From: Burkholderiales bacterium Ga0074133
GTDB lineage: Bacteria > Pseudomonadota > Gammaproteobacteria > Burkholderiales > Burkholderiaceae_C
DNA: 43,491 bases
Direction: 5' to 3'
NCBI GenBank assembly: GCA_001464865.1
Contig: LNEG01000166.1
Location: 1-43,491, forward strand
Shown here: piece after piece, positions 8,113-18,498 of the stretch
Position numbering within the stretch: position 1 is the first letter of the stretch
How the letters are laid out: every line of letters begins with the position of its first letter
Notes under the pieces: generated by a model
The model's input: the letters and a program-made list of their open reading frames with translations, nothing else
What the model was told of the DNA's origin: nothing
Database searches by the model: none
Position numbers and translations under genes: made by a program

Positions 8113-9090
8113 ATGCCCGACGCCGCCATCGAGCAGCTTCCAACGGACCCCCACGTCCTGCGCTACCTGGAGCATGTGCGGGTCGAAAAACGGCTGGCCG
8201 ATCGCACTGTCACGCTGTACACGCTGGATCTGGAGCGGCTCGCGCAGATGGCTGCGGGCGTGAACCTGCCGCTCCTGCAGCTGCAAACCGCGCACATCCG
8301 CCGCTTTGTGGCGCAGATGCACGGCGCCGGGCGCAGCGGGCGCGGCATTGCGCTCATCCTCTCGGGCTGGCGCGGGTTCTACGTGTGGGCCGGGCGGCAG
8401 GGGCTGGTGGGCCACAACCCGGTGCAGGACGTCCGCGCGCCCAAGGCGCCCAAGCCCCTGCCCAAGGCACTGGGCGTGGACGACGCCGTGCGGCTGGCCG
8501 AGTTCGAGCACGCCGCCGGAGACCCGTGGCTGGAAGCGCGCGATGCCGCCATGGTGGAGCTGCTGTACGGCTGCGGCCTGCGTGTGGGCGAGCTGGCCGG
8601 GCTCGATGCCATCCCCAATGCCGACACCCAGCGGCTGGGCCGTGGCTGGGTGGACCTGGAAGCCGGCGAGGCGCATGTGTTTGGCAAGGGAAGCAAGCGG
8701 CGCAGTGTGCCGGTGGGTGCCGCTGCCACTGCCGCACTGCGCGCGTGGCTGGCGCTGCGTGCAGTGCCCTTCGGTGGCGATGCCTCGCCGCGGCTGGATG
8801 TGGCCCTGTTCGTGGGCCAGCGTGGCAAGCGGCTTGCGGCGCAGTCCATCTGGCTGCGCCTGCGCCAGCGCAGCCAGCAAGCCGGCCTCACCACGCCCGT
8901 GCATCCCCACATGCTGCGCCATTCTTTTGCCAGCCACCTGCTGCAAAGCAGCGGTGACCTGCGCGCGGTGCAGGAGCTGCTGGGCCACGCCAACATCACC
9001 ACCACGCAGGTCTACACCCGGCTGGATTTTCAGCATCTGGCCAAGGTGTACGATGCCGCCCACCCCCGGGCCCGCACGAAGCCTCGTTGA
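8113..9090 (+). CDS. xerC: Tyrosine recombinase XerC
   Basis: XerC acts with XerD at the dif site to resolve chromosome dimers at division. The 325-residue protein has an N-terminal SAM-like DNA-binding domain (about 10-95) and a C-terminal catalytic domain. All catalytic residues are visible: Arg in GCGLRVGEL, Lys in GKGSKRRSVPV, HxxR in HMLRHSFASHL, the second His in LLGHANITTTQ, and the nucleophile Tyr in QVYTRL. ATG at 8113 (MPDAAIEQLP) is preferred because the upstream open frame is the dispersed repeat. Its place behind dapF and DUF484 and its length argue for the housekeeping XerC and against a phage integrase. Confidence 0.95.
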   Translation: MPDAAIEQLPTDPHVLRYLEHVRVEKRLADRTVTLYTLDLERLAQMAAGVNLPLLQLQTAHIRRFVAQMHGAGRSGRGIALILSGWRGFYVWAGRQGLVGHNPVQDVRAPKAPKPLPKALGVDDAVRLAEFEHAAGDPWLEARDAAMVELLYGCGLRVGELAGLDAIPNADTQRLGRGWVDLEAGEAHVFGKGSKRRSVPVGAAATAALRAWLALRAVPFGGDASPRLDVALFVGQRGKRLAAQSIWLRLRQRSQQAGLTTPVHPHMLRHSFASHLLQSSGDLRAVQELLGHANITTTQVYTRLDFQHLAKVYDAAHPRARTKPR

Positions 9091-9201
9091 GAGAATCGTG
9101 CGCCGCCTCCGCGCAGGAGTGCCCGGGGCGCTTGGTCAATGCTGTTGCTCTGCGCCCGCGATGCCCTGGAACCTGCCCCCTGCGCCTGTGATGCGTTTAT
9201 G

Positions 9202-9211
9202 AACAATTGTT
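9202..9211. promoter_or_regulatory. Short palindrome upstream of the IPTL-CTERM gene
   Basis: AACAATTGTT is a perfect 10-bp palindrome in an A+T-rich patch 140 bp before the surface-protein gene. It could be part of an operator. No regulator is identified and the rest of the 263-bp gap (9091-9353) shows no clear -35/-10 pair. Confidence 0.2.
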
Positions 9212-9353
9212 AACTGCTACCGCCGCGCCGGGGCGGCACGGGGATGTCCATAGAATCGCGGCCGGCGGTACGGCCAGATTGTCTTGCGCGCGCTTGCAGC
9301 GCAGGCCGGTGCCTGTATCCAACCGCCACCAATTTCTCTTTTATTGATTGCTT

Positions 9354-11042
9354 ATGCTCCGTTTCAAAGCCTCGTTCTGTGCAGCGAGCATGCCGGCCCT
9401 GCTGCTGGGTGCCGCTGCACTGTTTGCAAGCAATTCCGTCAGCGCGCAGTCGCTGGGCCTGTTCCTTTCACCGCCTGGCGAGCAGAACACGACCCGGGCC
9501 GGTGCCATCGTGGAAGGTTTCTCTGGCGCTACGGGGGCTATCGGCGCAACCGGCAACTTCGCGGTGGGGGCCTGGTCGGGTGTCACTGGTACGGTCAACC
9601 GGGCTGCTGCAAACAGCTTCGGCGGTGCGGGCGGTACCGGAAGCTATCTTGGCCTGTCCAACGGCAGCCAGGTTTCCGTCACCCTGACGGGTGACCGGAA
9701 ATACGTGGGGTTCTGGTGGTCAGCGGGGAACACGGGCAACACCATCGAGTTCTACGACGACACCAACAACCTGCTGGCGACGTTCACCACCAACTCGCTG
9801 ACGACGCTGCTCAGCGGTGGTGGCAACATCACTGCCATCAATGGCAACCAGTATGCGAAGGCGGCGTACTTCGGGAATCCCAATCCCCCCTCAGGCCGCA
9901 ATACGGGCGAGGCCTACGGCTACGTGAATCTGTTGCTGCAGGGCACAACGGTCAGCTTCAGGCGAATCGTCATCCGGCACGCCGGCGGTGGAGGTTTCGA
10001 ACTGGACAACCTCGCAGTGAGCGACTCTGCGACAGTCCCGGGTGCCTGGGTGAACTACGGCACGGTGACCGTCAGTTTGCCGCCGGGAGCCATTGGCTCG
10101 GCGGACGACACGGCCAGTACGGCGCGAGACACAGCGGTCTCTGGCAACGTCGCGACCAATGACACCACGGTGGCAGGCTCAACCTTCGTGGTCTCCACTG
10201 CGCCCACCAATGGTTCTGTGGTCCTTGACCCCGCCACGGGCGCCTACACCTACACCCCCAATACCGGATTTGTCGGCGCAGACACCTTCACCTACCGGCA
10301 ATGCAAGCCGGCACCAGACCAGGCGGTGTGTGTCACCGCCTCGGTCAAGGTGACGGTTGCACCGCGTGCGGTGAACGATACCGGGGCAACGGCGATGGAT
10401 ACGCCGCTCAATGCCTCCGTGGCAACGAACGACTTCGTACTCCCCGGCTCCGTGTTTTCGACCTTCACTCCACCCGCCAACGGGTCTGTGACTCTCAATG
10501 TGGCAACAGGCGCCTACACCTATACGCCGAATGCCGGGTATACCGGCACGGACACATTCGTGTACCGCGTGTGTCTGCCGGCCCCCAACGCCGCGCTGTG
10601 CGACAACGCCACGGCGACGATCACGGTAGCGCCACAAGCGGTGCCGGTCGCCTCCAGCGTATCGGTCAGCGGAACCGCCACGGTCGGCCAGTTGCTCACG
10701 GGCAACTACACGTACAGCGACGTGAACGCGGACCTGGAAGGCATCTCGACTTTTCGGTGGGTGCGTAGTCCTTCCAACAGCGTGGCGGGCGGTGTCGATG
10801 TGGGCAATGCGTCCACCTACACCGCGGTGGCTGGCGATGTTGGCAGCTTCCTGTTCTTCTGCGTGACGCCGGTCGCAGTGACGGGCGCGTCGCCCGGCGT
10901 TGAAGTCTGTGGTCCTGCGGTGCAGGTTGCCGCCGCCGCCGTGTCCCCGGCGTCCATCCCGACACTGTCCGAATGGGGCCTCATCCTCCTGTCGCTGGTG
11001 ATGGGCGCATTTGCCATCGGGTATTCCCGCGTCCGTCGCTAG
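9354..11042 (+). CDS. Secreted protein with Ig/cadherin-like repeats and IPTL-CTERM sorting signal
   Basis: The 562-residue protein has a Sec signal peptide (about 1-29, cleavage after SVSA). A beta-rich domain of about 180 residues (FWWSAGNTGNTIEFYDDT, GYVNLLLQG) resembles exosortase-dependent surface proteins. Two tandem repeats of about 88 residues each carry NGSV, ATGAYTYTPN and DTFxYR, typical of Ig-like/cadherin-like modules. The C-terminus is the tripartite sorting tag IPTLSEWG (535-542), a hydrophobic helix, then YSRVRR. This IPTL-CTERM tag is recognised by an exosortase (XrtH type is the known partner). No exosortase gene lies in the window. A TTG six bases upstream is an alternative start. 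The natural ligand or role is unknown. Confidence 0.85.
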   Translation: MLRFKASFCAASMPALLLGAAALFASNSVSAQSLGLFLSPPGEQNTTRAGAIVEGFSGATGAIGATGNFAVGAWSGVTGTVNRAAANSFGGAGGTGSYLGLSNGSQVSVTLTGDRKYVGFWWSAGNTGNTIEFYDDTNNLLATFTTNSLTTLLSGGGNITAINGNQYAKAAYFGNPNPPSGRNTGEAYGYVNLLLQGTTVSFRRIVIRHAGGGGFELDNLAVSDSATVPGAWVNYGTVTVSLPPGAIGSADDTASTARDTAVSGNVATNDTTVAGSTFVVSTAPTNGSVVLDPATGAYTYTPNTGFVGADTFTYRQCKPAPDQAVCVTASVKVTVAPRAVNDTGATAMDTPLNASVATNDFVLPGSVFSTFTPPANGSVTLNVATGAYTYTPNAGYTGTDTFVYRVCLPAPNAALCDNATATITVAPQAVPVASSVSVSGTATVGQLLTGNYTYSDVNADLEGISTFRWVRSPSNSVAGGVDVGNASTYTAVAGDVGSFLFFCVTPVAVTGASPGVEVCGPAVQVAAAAVSPASIPTLSEWGLILLSLVMGAFAIGYSRVRR

Positions 11043-11311
11043 TCGTCAGCGCTCCAAAAGGTAACCAGGCGCCGTCCTCAAAATCCAGCTGCGCTGGAGT
11101 CTTCGGAAACGGCGGGCCGGGTGCGCCCTGGCTTCAGAAGGCTCTGCCGCATAAGACGGCCCGCTTGTACATGGCCGCCATTGTTCCTAGCGCCGCGCAG
11201 AGCCTGCGCGCCGTACGGCCCCGGCGTACCATCGGAATCCGGAATCCGGGCAGTGCCGCCGTGCGCCTGCACGCGCGGTTGCAGCCTTGGTCGCAGGGCC
11301 GACGCAGCCGG

Positions 11312-12934
11312 TCAACCGGCGTAGGAGAGCGCCCCCGCGATCCGGGGTGCAAAGCGCCCGCCGTCCTCCAGGGTCAGGCGCTCCGGGGGCAGCTTGAACG
11401 TATCGACCGTTGCCACCAGCTCGCATGCCTGCTGGTTGAGCGATGCAGCTGCAGACGCCATTTCCTCGACCAGCGCAGCGTTTTGCTGGGTGGCCTCATC
11501 CATCTGGGAGACGGCCAGATTGATCTGGTCCACTCCCTGGCTTTGCTCGTTGCTGGCCGATGTGATTTCTTCCACGATCACCGTGACTCGCCGGATGGAG
11601 TCGACCACCTCATGCATCTTGGCGCCCGCACGGTCCACCAGCGCTGTGCCGTCCTTGACCCTTTCAACGCTGCCGCTGATGAGCTTTTTGATCTCTCGCG
11701 CTGCGTCTGCCGAACGGCCTGCCAAGTTGCGCACTTCCGAGGCCACCACAGCGAACCCGCGGCCCTGTTCGCCAGCCCGTGCCGCCTCCACAGCGGCGTT
11801 CAGCGCCAGGATGTTGGTCTGGAACGCTATGCTGTCAATGACGCCGATGATGTCCGAGATCTTGCCGCTGCTTTCGTCCATGGCTTTCATGGTGCGCACC
11901 ACATCTGCCACGGCGGCGCCGCCCTCGATGGCCACCGCGGTCGCAGCGGCAGCCAGTTCGTTGGCCTTGCGGGAGTTGTCGGCGTTCTGACGAACGGTGG
12001 AATTGAGCTCCTCCATCGAGGCCGCCGTCTGCTGCAGCGCGCTGGCCTGCTCTTCAGTGCGGGACGACAGGTCATTGTTGCCCTCTGCGATCTGTTGCGA
12101 CGCGCTGGCCACGCTGACGGAGCTTTCATGCACCGTGCCCACCATTTGCACCAGGCTGTGCTGCATGCGCTTGAGCTGTGCCATCAGGCTGGTGGTGTCG
12201 TCCCGCTTGAGTTCGATGGCCACCGTGAGGTCGCCCTGCGCCACACTGGTGGCCAGTGCGGCCGCAATGGCGGGCTCGGTGCCCAGCTGGCGCACGATGC
12301 TGCGTGCCACGTAGTAGCCGAACCCCAGCGCGAATGCGATGCCCGTGGCAATGGCCAGGATGGTGAAGAGCTTGATGGTTTCGTACATCTTGACGGAGCC
12401 CTCGTATTCGGCACGCGCCGTATCCAGCTGCACCTGCACCAGGGCGCCCAGCACCTCCTGCAGCGGGTCGATGGCGGGGTACAGCTCCTTGGCGGCATAC
12501 GCGCTCAGACCCGGGACATCGTTCGCGCGCACCAGCGAGTCGATGGTTTGTACCGCCTTGTCGGCAGACGCCTTGAGCTGCTGGAACTGCTTGACCAGCC
12601 GTACCTCGGCTGGCACCAGCTGGGTCGCCAGATAGGCGGACCAGTTGTCGGCGATGTCTTTTCTGGCTTTCTCGAGCGAGGCCAGCGCCTGCTGCTGCGT
12701 GAAACCTCCGTCACGCACCTTGTGGGCGGCGTCCACCACGTCCACGGCGTAGGCGTCTGACACCAGCTTGATCTGCTTGAGGGGGATCACACGGTCCTGG
12801 TAGACCGTGTTGAGGCCCTGGTTCGCCTCCCGCATTCCCAATAATCCTGCGGTACCGATCGCTGCAGTGAGCAGCACCATCGCCGCCAGCAGCAGGGCCA
12901 GGCGGGTGGAAATCTTGAGTTTGCTGAAACTCAT
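11312..12934 (-). CDS. Methyl-accepting chemotaxis protein (third receptor of the operon)
   Basis: The 540-residue inner-membrane chemoreceptor has a short cytoplasmic tail, TM1 (about 11-33), a periplasmic four-helix-bundle domain (about 35-185), TM2 (about 187-210), a HAMP domain with the SVAQGDLT motif, and a long signalling coiled coil. The hairpin tip contains [20 protein letters not shown] and [15 protein letters not shown], which bind CheW and CheA. ATG at 12934 has an AAAGGA Shine-Dalgarno. The C-terminus lacks the pentapeptide that tethers CheR/CheB in some receptors. The bound ligand cannot be deduced from the sequence. Confidence 0.95.
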   Translation of the reverse strand: MSFSKLKISTRLALLLAAMVLLTAAIGTAGLLGMREANQGLNTVYQDRVIPLKQIKLVSDAYAVDVVDAAHKVRDGGFTQQQALASLEKARKDIADNWSAYLATQLVPAEVRLVKQFQQLKASADKAVQTIDSLVRANDVPGLSAYAAKELYPAIDPLQEVLGALVQVQLDTARAEYEGSVKMYETIKLFTILAIATGIAFALGFGYYVARSIVRQLGTEPAIAAALATSVAQGDLTVAIELKRDDTTSLMAQLKRMQHSLVQMVGTVHESSVSVASASQQIAEGNNDLSSRTEEQASALQQTAASMEELNSTVRQNADNSRKANELAAAATAVAIEGGAAVADVVRTMKAMDESSGKISDIIGVIDSIAFQTNILALNAAVEAARAGEQGRGFAVVASEVRNLAGRSADAAREIKKLISGSVERVKDGTALVDRAGAKMHEVVDSIRRVTVIVEEITSASNEQSQGVDQINLAVSQMDEATQQNAALVEEMASAAASLNQQACELVATVDTFKLPPERLTLEDGGRFAPRIAGALSYAG

Positions 12935-13078
12935 GGCTATTCCTTTGTTTTCTCGAAAATCTGGACAGAAAGATGTCTGTGTACAGGGCTCCGCTGCAGG
13001 CGCAAGTTGCGCCCACGTTGTGGAAGGGAAGGGTTCAAAGTGGCGAACCGCGCGGCGTATGTGTCCGGATGTGCTGGG

Positions 13079-14740
13079 CTAGGCGATGCCCGTGCGGCTG
13101 AGCGCCAGCTTCTTGAGCGCCCCCGCGGGAATGCGTCGCTGGTCACCCGATGCTGCGGTTGCAACGCGAGGAGCCGCTGCCTGTGGAAGGTCGTCACGGA
13201 CGCGGAAGGCCGCCACCACATCGACCAGTTCCGACGCCTGGGTATTGAGGCTACTCGCGGCTGCGGCCATTTCCTCGACCAGCGCTGCGTTCTGCTGGGT
13301 GGTCTCATCCATCTGGGCCACGGCGTCGTTGACCTGGCTGACGCCCTGACTTTGCTCGCTGCTGGCTGCGCTGATGGCACCCATGATGTCCGTCACGCGA
13401 TGTATGGCGCCCACCACCTCGGTCATCGTCTGGCCGGCGCGGTCTACCAGTGCCGAGCCAGCCTCCACCTGTTCCACGCTGGCTCCGATCAGCGACTTGA
13501 TCTCGCGCGCGGCGTCGGCAGAGCGGCTGGCCAGGCTGCGCACCTCGCCAGCCACCACCGCAAAGCCGCGCCCCTGCTCGCCGGCACGAGCGGCCTCTAC
13601 CGCAGCGTTCAGCGCCAGGATGTTGGTCTGAAAGGCGATGCCGTCGATCACACCGATGATGTCGGCGATCTTGCGCGAGCTGTCGTTGATGCCTTTCATG
13701 GTGCGGACCACGTTGACCATCACGTCGCCGCCCTGCGTCGCCACGCTGGCGGCCGTTTGGGCCAGCTGGTTGGCCTGGTGTGCGTTGTCGGCATTCATGC
13801 GGACGGTAGAGCTCAACTCTTCCATGGATGCAGCCGTTTCCTCCAGTGCGGAGGACTGTGTTTCTGTGCGTAGCGAGAGATCGCGATTGCCAGCGGCGAT
13901 CTGGCTGCTGGCGCTGGCCACGCTCAGCGAGCCCTCGCGCACGCGTGCCACCACCTGCGTCAGTGCGGTCTGCATGCTGTTCAGCGAAGCCAGTAGGGGG
14001 CTGAACTCATCGGTGGCCTTGTCGGTGGCGGAAGCCGTCAGGTCGCCCTGGCTGACACGGGCCGCCACGGCCTGTGCCTGCGAGACACGCGACCGGAGCG
14101 TGCTGGCGATATGCCAGGAGAACAGCATCAGCGCGGCTGCCACGCCCAGGACGGCGGTGACCAGGCCCAGCAGCGTCTGGCGCAGGTCGTCCTTGATCGA
14201 TACCAGGTTGTCTGCAAGCATGTCGCTCTGGTGGTCCTTCTTCTTGGCCACCATGTCGAGCACCGCATTGCGGGCCGGAATCGTCTTCTCAACGAGCAGG
14301 TCGAAGGCGTCATCCCTGAGGTCTTGCTGGATGAGCTGCACGTTCTGGCCCGCCACAGTCCAGAAGTTGTCCAGGGCCACGCCCAGCGCCTTGGCCTGCG
14401 ACTTCTCAAGGTCTGTGGAGGCCTCCTTCTCCAGTGCCAGTCGGTCTGCGTCGATCGCCTGCTTTTTCGCCCCGATGTCCGCCAGGGTGGCCGCAAGGTC
14501 GTCGGGTGTTCGTACCAGCAAGGCGTGGCGCACCTGCAGCGATGAACGTGTGACGTTCAGCTCGATGGACGCCAGCCGCTGCTGCTGTGGCACCAGTTCG
14601 GTGGCCACTTCATGCATTTCCTGATTCACCCCGGACAGCCTTGACCATGCAAAGGCCGTCAGCAGCGCCAGCGCAAGGACCACGAGAATCGATAACAGAT
14701 AAAGGCGTTTGCCGATTCCGAGTGCAGCAAAGAAGTTCAT
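13079..14740 (-). CDS. Methyl-accepting chemotaxis protein (second receptor of the operon)
   Basis: The 553-residue chemoreceptor has TM1 at about 12-32, a periplasmic four-helix-type sensor (35-190), TM2 at about 195-215, HAMP ([11 protein letters not shown]) and an MCP signalling domain with [21 protein letters not shown] at 14740 ([13 protein letters not shown]) is preceded by AGAGGGAA, a good ribosome site; the open frame upstream adds 50 codons that overlap the next receptor gene and is not believed. The signalling domain is nearly identical to that of its neighbours while the sensor parts differ, which points to tandem duplication followed by sensor divergence. Confidence 0.95.
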   Translation of the reverse strand: MNFFAALGIGKRLYLLSILVVLALALLTAFAWSRLSGVNQEMHEVATELVPQQQRLASIELNVTRSSLQVRHALLVRTPDDLAATLADIGAKKQAIDADRLALEKEASTDLEKSQAKALGVALDNFWTVAGQNVQLIQQDLRDDAFDLLVEKTIPARNAVLDMVAKKKDHQSDMLADNLVSIKDDLRQTLLGLVTAVLGVAAALMLFSWHIASTLRSRVSQAQAVAARVSQGDLTASATDKATDEFSPLLASLNSMQTALTQVVARVREGSLSVASASSQIAAGNRDLSLRTETQSSALEETAASMEELSSTVRMNADNAHQANQLAQTAASVATQGGDVMVNVVRTMKGINDSSRKIADIIGVIDGIAFQTNILALNAAVEAARAGEQGRGFAVVAGEVRSLASRSADAAREIKSLIGASVEQVEAGSALVDRAGQTMTEVVGAIHRVTDIMGAISAASSEQSQGVSQVNDAVAQMDETTQQNAALVEEMAAAASSLNTQASELVDVVAAFRVRDDLPQAAAPRVATAASGDQRRIPAGALKKLALSRTGIA

Positions 14741-14807
14741 GTTTCCCTCTTGGAATGTTGGTGTCTGCGGGATGGGTGGACGTTGATGTTCAAGGGTGCC
14801 AACGGTG

Positions 14808-16433
14808 TCAGGCCCGGCCAGGTAACAGGGCGGGTGCGGCGACTGGCGGTGTGAATCGCTGGGGCGCTGCGCCACCTTCTGGCGCTTCATGCGGAAGCTT
14901 GAAGACCGCTACCGTCTGTACCAGCGCAGTGGCCTGCTGGTTGAGGCTGGTCGCGGCTGCGGCCATTTCTTCCACCAGGGCAGCGTTCTGCTGCGTGGTC
15001 TGGTCGATCTGCATCACGGCTTCGTTGATCTGGTCGATGCCCTGGCTTTGCTCGCCGGTGGCGGCAGTGATCTCGCCCACCACCTGCGACACGCGGTGAA
15101 TGGCCTGTACCACTTCGGTCATGGTCTGCCCGGCCCGGTCCACGAGCGCTGTGCCGGCCTCCACACGTTCGACGCTGCTCACGATCAGGCCCTTGATCTC
15201 GCGGGCGGCCTCGGCGGAGCGCCCGGCCAGGTTGCGCACCTCGGTGGCCACCACGGCAAAGCCGCGGCCCTGCTCGCCTGCGCGCGCAGCCTCGACCGCA
15301 GCGTTCAGCGCGAGGATGTTGGTCTGGAACGCAATGGAGTCGATCACCCCGATGATGTCGCTGATACGTTGCGAACTGTCATTGATGCCCTTCATGGTGG
15401 CTACCACCTCGGCCACCACATGGCCGCCGCGCGTGGCCACCGTCGATGCATCCAGGGCGAGCGCATTGGCCTGACGGGCGTTTTCTGTGCTGGTATGCAC
15501 CGTGGCGTTGAGCTGCTCCATCGACGCCGCGGTTTCCTCCAGCGCACTGGCCTGCTCCTCGGTGCGCATCGACAGGTCGTTGTTGCCCTGGGCGATTTCG
15601 GCGGACGAGTTGGCCACGCTGTCGCAGCTGTGGCGTACCTGGCCTACCAGCCGGGCCAGCGAGGTTTGCATGGAGTGCAGGGCCTGCAGCAGTTGCGCGG
15701 TTTCGTTCGTACCCCTGAAGGCAATGGGCTGGCTCAGGTCGCCCGACGCCACGGCGCGTGCCGCGGCCACGGCCCGTTGCAGCGGACGGGTGGTGGAGCG
15801 CACGATGAGCACCGCCAGGACGATGCTCAGCACCAGCGCCACGGCCGTGAGTGCCAGCACCAGCACGTTGAGTTGCGTGCCCGCCGCCACGGCCTCGGCC
15901 TGCGCCGTGTCGGCCAGCTTTTCCTGATAAGCGATGAGTGCGCTCAGTGAGTCGAAGTACGCCTTGCGCGGCGCCACCATGGGGCCCGTGAGCACGCTGC
16001 GCGCTTCGTCGATCTTGCCTGCGCGCGCAAAGTCGAAGAATCGCTCCATCTGCCGGGAATAAGCACCGCGTGCACCCAGCGTTTCAGCCAGTGCGGCCTT
16101 GCCCTTGTCGGACGTGATCTGACGGCCAAGTTCGTCGAACAGCCTGGTGATTTCCTGGCGCTTGCCGGTGATCAGGGACTCCTGCGCGCGCAGGTTGTCA
16201 GGACGCGGGTCGAGCACGATCTGGGTGAGCGCCAGCTCGACGGTCACCACGTCTTCCTTGGCCACGTGCAGGTGCAGCACCTTCGGGTAGCGGTCGTCGA
16301 TGATGGTGTGGAATGCCGAATCGGCGCGCTTGGCCAGGGTGAGCGAGAGGCCGCCCATGATGCAGATCAAGAGGCTCATCAGGCCGAAGCCCAGTGTCAT
16401 CCGCGTCGAAATCTTCAGGTCACTGAAATTCAT
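14808..16433 (-). CDS. Methyl-accepting chemotaxis protein (first receptor of the operon)
   Basis: The 541-residue chemoreceptor has TM1 at about 11-33 and a periplasmic helical sensor rich in DDRYPKV and TGKRQEITR-type features, as in 4HB_MCP domains. TM2 is at about 190-210, followed by HAMP ([11 protein letters not shown]) and the MCP signalling domain with the conserved tip. ATG at 16433 has a GGAGGA Shine-Dalgarno and follows cheW by only 26 nt. The receptor ends in a Pro/Ala-rich tail ([13 protein letters not shown]) without a CheR-binding pentapeptide. Its ligand is unknown. Confidence 0.95.
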   Translation of the reverse strand: MNFSDLKISTRMTLGFGLMSLLICIMGGLSLTLAKRADSAFHTIIDDRYPKVLHLHVAKEDVVTVELALTQIVLDPRPDNLRAQESLITGKRQEITRLFDELGRQITSDKGKAALAETLGARGAYSRQMERFFDFARAGKIDEARSVLTGPMVAPRKAYFDSLSALIAYQEKLADTAQAEAVAAGTQLNVLVLALTAVALVLSIVLAVLIVRSTTRPLQRAVAAARAVASGDLSQPIAFRGTNETAQLLQALHSMQTSLARLVGQVRHSCDSVANSSAEIAQGNNDLSMRTEEQASALEETAASMEQLNATVHTSTENARQANALALDASTVATRGGHVVAEVVATMKGINDSSQRISDIIGVIDSIAFQTNILALNAAVEAARAGEQGRGFAVVATEVRNLAGRSAEAAREIKGLIVSSVERVEAGTALVDRAGQTMTEVVQAIHRVSQVVGEITAATGEQSQGIDQINEAVMQIDQTTQQNAALVEEMAAAATSLNQQATALVQTVAVFKLPHEAPEGGAAPQRFTPPVAAPALLPGRA

Positions 16434-16459
16434 GGCGTGTTCCTCCGGGCGTGATGCCG

Positions 16460-16984
16460 TTAGTGAGCGGATGTAACTTCCGCCACCGCAGTGTTCGCCA
16501 GGAACTTCTCGATGTCCAGCAAGATAAGCATGCGGTCGCCCACCGAGCCGATGGCCAGCAGGTGCTCCGGATCAAAGCCGCCGCGCAGGGCGGGCACGGG
16601 GCGCAGTTGCTCGCGCTCCAGCGTGAGCACATCGGACACGCCATCCACCACAGCGCCGACCACGCGGTGGCCGATGTTCAGGACGATGACGACGGTAAGG
16701 TGGTCGTATTGCACGTCGGTCAGTCCCAGCTTCACGCGCAGGTCGATGATGGGCACGATCACGCCGCGCAGGTTGACCACGCCCTTGAGCTCGCCTGTGG
16801 CATTGGCGATGGTGGTGGGCTTTTCGTACGAGCGGATCTCCTGCACGCGCAGGATGTCCACGCCGTATTCCTCATTGCCGATCTTGAAAGCCAGAAACTC
16901 CCGGATGTCGGTCAGCTGGGCCTGAGTGGCTTGGGAAGCCGATGCGGCCAGCGGGGCGGCTGTTGGAGTGTGGGTGGAGGCCAT
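16460..16984 (-). CDS. cheW: Chemotaxis coupling protein CheW
   Basis: CheW links receptors to the CheA kinase at the inner membrane. The 174-residue protein has an Ala/Thr-rich N-terminal extension of about 25 residues, then the CheW SH3-like domain with EFLAFKIGNEEYGVDILRVQEIR, GVVNLRGVIVPIIDLR and the GAVVDGVSDVL segment, all typical. It is the first gene of a minus-strand operon with three receptors. A strong sigma-70 promoter sits about 30 nt upstream of its ATG. cheA, cheY, cheR and cheB are not in the window, so the coupling partners must be encoded elsewhere. Confidence 0.96.
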   Translation of the reverse strand: MASTHTPTAAPLAASASQATQAQLTDIREFLAFKIGNEEYGVDILRVQEIRSYEKPTTIANATGELKGVVNLRGVIVPIIDLRVKLGLTDVQYDHLTVVIVLNIGHRVVGAVVDGVSDVLTLEREQLRPVPALRGGFDPEHLLAIGSVGDRMLILLDIEKFLANTAVAEVTSAH

Positions 16985-17013
16985 TGTTTGTGATAAAAAT
17001 GATATTTAAATGA

Positions 17014-17043
17014 ATTCTAAGGTGATTCAATCATTTCTGTCAA
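17014..17043 (-). promoter_or_regulatory. Sigma-70 promoter of the cheW-receptor operon
   Basis: On the minus strand TTGACA (17038-17043) and TAGAAT (17014-17019) are separated by 18 bp in an A+T-rich patch. The expected transcript starts about 20 nt before the cheW ATG. It matches the housekeeping consensus and not the flagellar sigma-28 type. Confidence 0.7.
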
Positions 17044-17259
17044 ACGCGTGCAGTCTTCCAGCGCCGAGCGAGCGTCGTGCGGGTTGTCGCATCCGGGACA
17101 TCGGATGAAAAAGGATGTGGGACTTGGGTGACCCCGGGAAAGGGCTGCGTATTGATCCGCCCTGGCCGTCGTCTGTCCGTCACAGAGCCGGGTGCTGCAG
17201 TCGCAGTTTTTTGTGCGTGGTACGGCAGGCCCCGCCTCGCACCCGCGACAATCCGGCGC

Positions 17260-18498
17260 ATGAAAACCCTCAGACTTCGCCCAGGCAAGGAGCGCTCGCT
17301 CCTGCGCCGCCACCCCTGGATCTTCGAGTCGGCCATCGCCAAAGGCGGCGGCGACAGCGGCGAGACCGTGCGCGTGGAGTCGGGCGACGGGAAGTTTCTG
17401 GCCTGGGCAGCGTTCAGTCCCACCTCACGCATCCGGGCCCGTGTGTGGAGCTTTGATGAGTCACAACGCATCGATGCTACGTTTTTTGTAGCTTCATGTG
17501 CAAATGCAATAAGGACCAGAGCCCGCTTTGACCTGAAAAGTGATGGTGTGCGGCTGATTCACGGCGAATCGGATGGCCTGCCAGGCCTCATCGTGGACCG
17601 CTACGGCGACACCCTGGTGGCCCAGTTCACCAGCGCCGGCACCGAGCGCTGGAAGGGCGTGATCGCCGATGCATTGCTCGAGCAGACCGGCCTGGCGCAC
17701 CTGTACGAGCGGTCGGACGCCAGCGTGCGCGCCCTGGAAGGGCTGGAGCCCGCCACGGGCTGGCTGCGCGGTGGGGTCGCGGCAGCAGGGAAGGACGCGC
17801 CACCGCTGGAGCTCACCATCCGAGAGCACCAGTGGCAATTGACCCTGAACATTGCTGAAGGCCACAAGACCGGCTTCTATCTGGACCAGCGCGACAGCCG
17901 CAAGCGCTTTGCCGACTACGTGCAGCGCCTGAACCTGCGCCGTGTGCTCAACTGCTTTTGCTACACCGGCGGCTTCAGCGTGGCGGCACTGGCTGGCATG
18001 GCCGCTGCAGAGCAGGCGGGCGGGCAGGGCGGGGGCGAGGTCGTGTCCATCGACTCATCGGGTCCCGCGCTGGAGCGCGCGCGGGCACATGTGTCGCTCA
18101 ATGGCTTTGACCCTGCCCGGGCGCAGTTCATGGATGCCGATGTGAATGCATCGCTGCGGGAGTTCCTGAAAGACGGGAAACGCTTTGACGCCATCGTTCT
18201 GGATCCGCCGAAGTTCGCGCCGACGGCAGCCCATGCCGAACGCGCGGCGCGTGCATACAAGGACATCAACCGGCTTGCGCTCCAATTGCTGTCGCCGGGC
18301 GGGGTGCTGTTCACTTTCTCGTGCTCGGGCGGCATCAGCGCCGACCTGTTCCACAAGATCGTGGCGTCGGCTGGCGCGGATGCCGGGGTCGATGGCTACA
18401 TCCTCGAGCGCCTGGGCGGCGCGCAGGACCATCCGATGACGCTGGAGTTTCCCGAGGGCGAATACCTCAAGGGGCTGGTGGTGATGCGCAAGGGCTGA
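17260..18498 (+). CDS. rlmI: Class I SAM-dependent rRNA methyltransferase, RlmI-like
   Basis: This is probably the 23S rRNA m5C1962 methyltransferase. The 412-residue protein has an N-terminal PUA domain (about 1-75, with RHPWIFESAI), a central EEHEE-like region with GESDGLPGLIVDRYG, and a Rossmann methyltransferase domain. That domain has NCFCYTGGFSVAAL (SAM motif I), VVSIDSSGPALERA, AIVLDPPKFAP (the catalytic DPPKF motif) and LFTFSCSGG (motif with Cys). ATG at 17260 gives the standard length; upstream frame is open but has no family similarity. Residues 72-88 are encoded by a copy of the 49-nt element. The gene diverges from cheW. Confidence 0.92.
   Translation: MKTLRLRPGKERSLLRRHPWIFESAIAKGGGDSGETVRVESGDGKFLAWAAFSPTSRIRARVWSFDESQRIDATFFVASCANAIRTRARFDLKSDGVRLIHGESDGLPGLIVDRYGDTLVAQFTSAGTERWKGVIADALLEQTGLAHLYERSDASVRALEGLEPATGWLRGGVAAAGKDAPPLELTIREHQWQLTLNIAEGHKTGFYLDQRDSRKRFADYVQRLNLRRVLNCFCYTGGFSVAALAGMAAAEQAGGQGGGEVVSIDSSGPALERARAHVSLNGFDPARAQFMDADVNASLREFLKDGKRFDAIVLDPPKFAPTAAHAERAARAYKDINRLALQLLSPGGVLFTFSCSGGISADLFHKIVASAGADAGVDGYILERLGGAQDHPMTLEFPEGEYLKGLVVMRKG
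17475..17523 (+). repeat. 49-nt dispersed element inside rlmI
   Basis: TGCTAC, 8 nt, TAGC, 26 nt, GAGCC. It matches the intergenic copy before hslU over most of its length, including TAGCTTC and GTGCAA. It encodes DATFFVASCANAIRTRA in the PUA-to-catalytic region and leaves the frame intact. Confidence 0.75.

Noticed and set aside
8113-9090. Tyrosine recombinase as a sign of an integrated element
   Set aside because: Its place in the conserved dapF-DUF484-xerC block and its length match the housekeeping XerC. No att repeats or phage genes are near.
11078-11272. 64-codon minus-strand frame in the gap between the IPTL-CTERM gene and the receptors
   Set aside because: No ribosome site, no similarity, and overlapping open frames on both strands. 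The 269-bp gap shows nothing else except a short CCAGC/GCTGG palindrome near 11083.
14889-15950. 353-codon open frame on the plus strand across the receptor genes
   Set aside because: Its codons are the mirror of a well-conserved chemoreceptor on the minus strand. The translation is His/Gly/Arg-rich without any family similarity, typical of shadow frames in GC-rich DNA.
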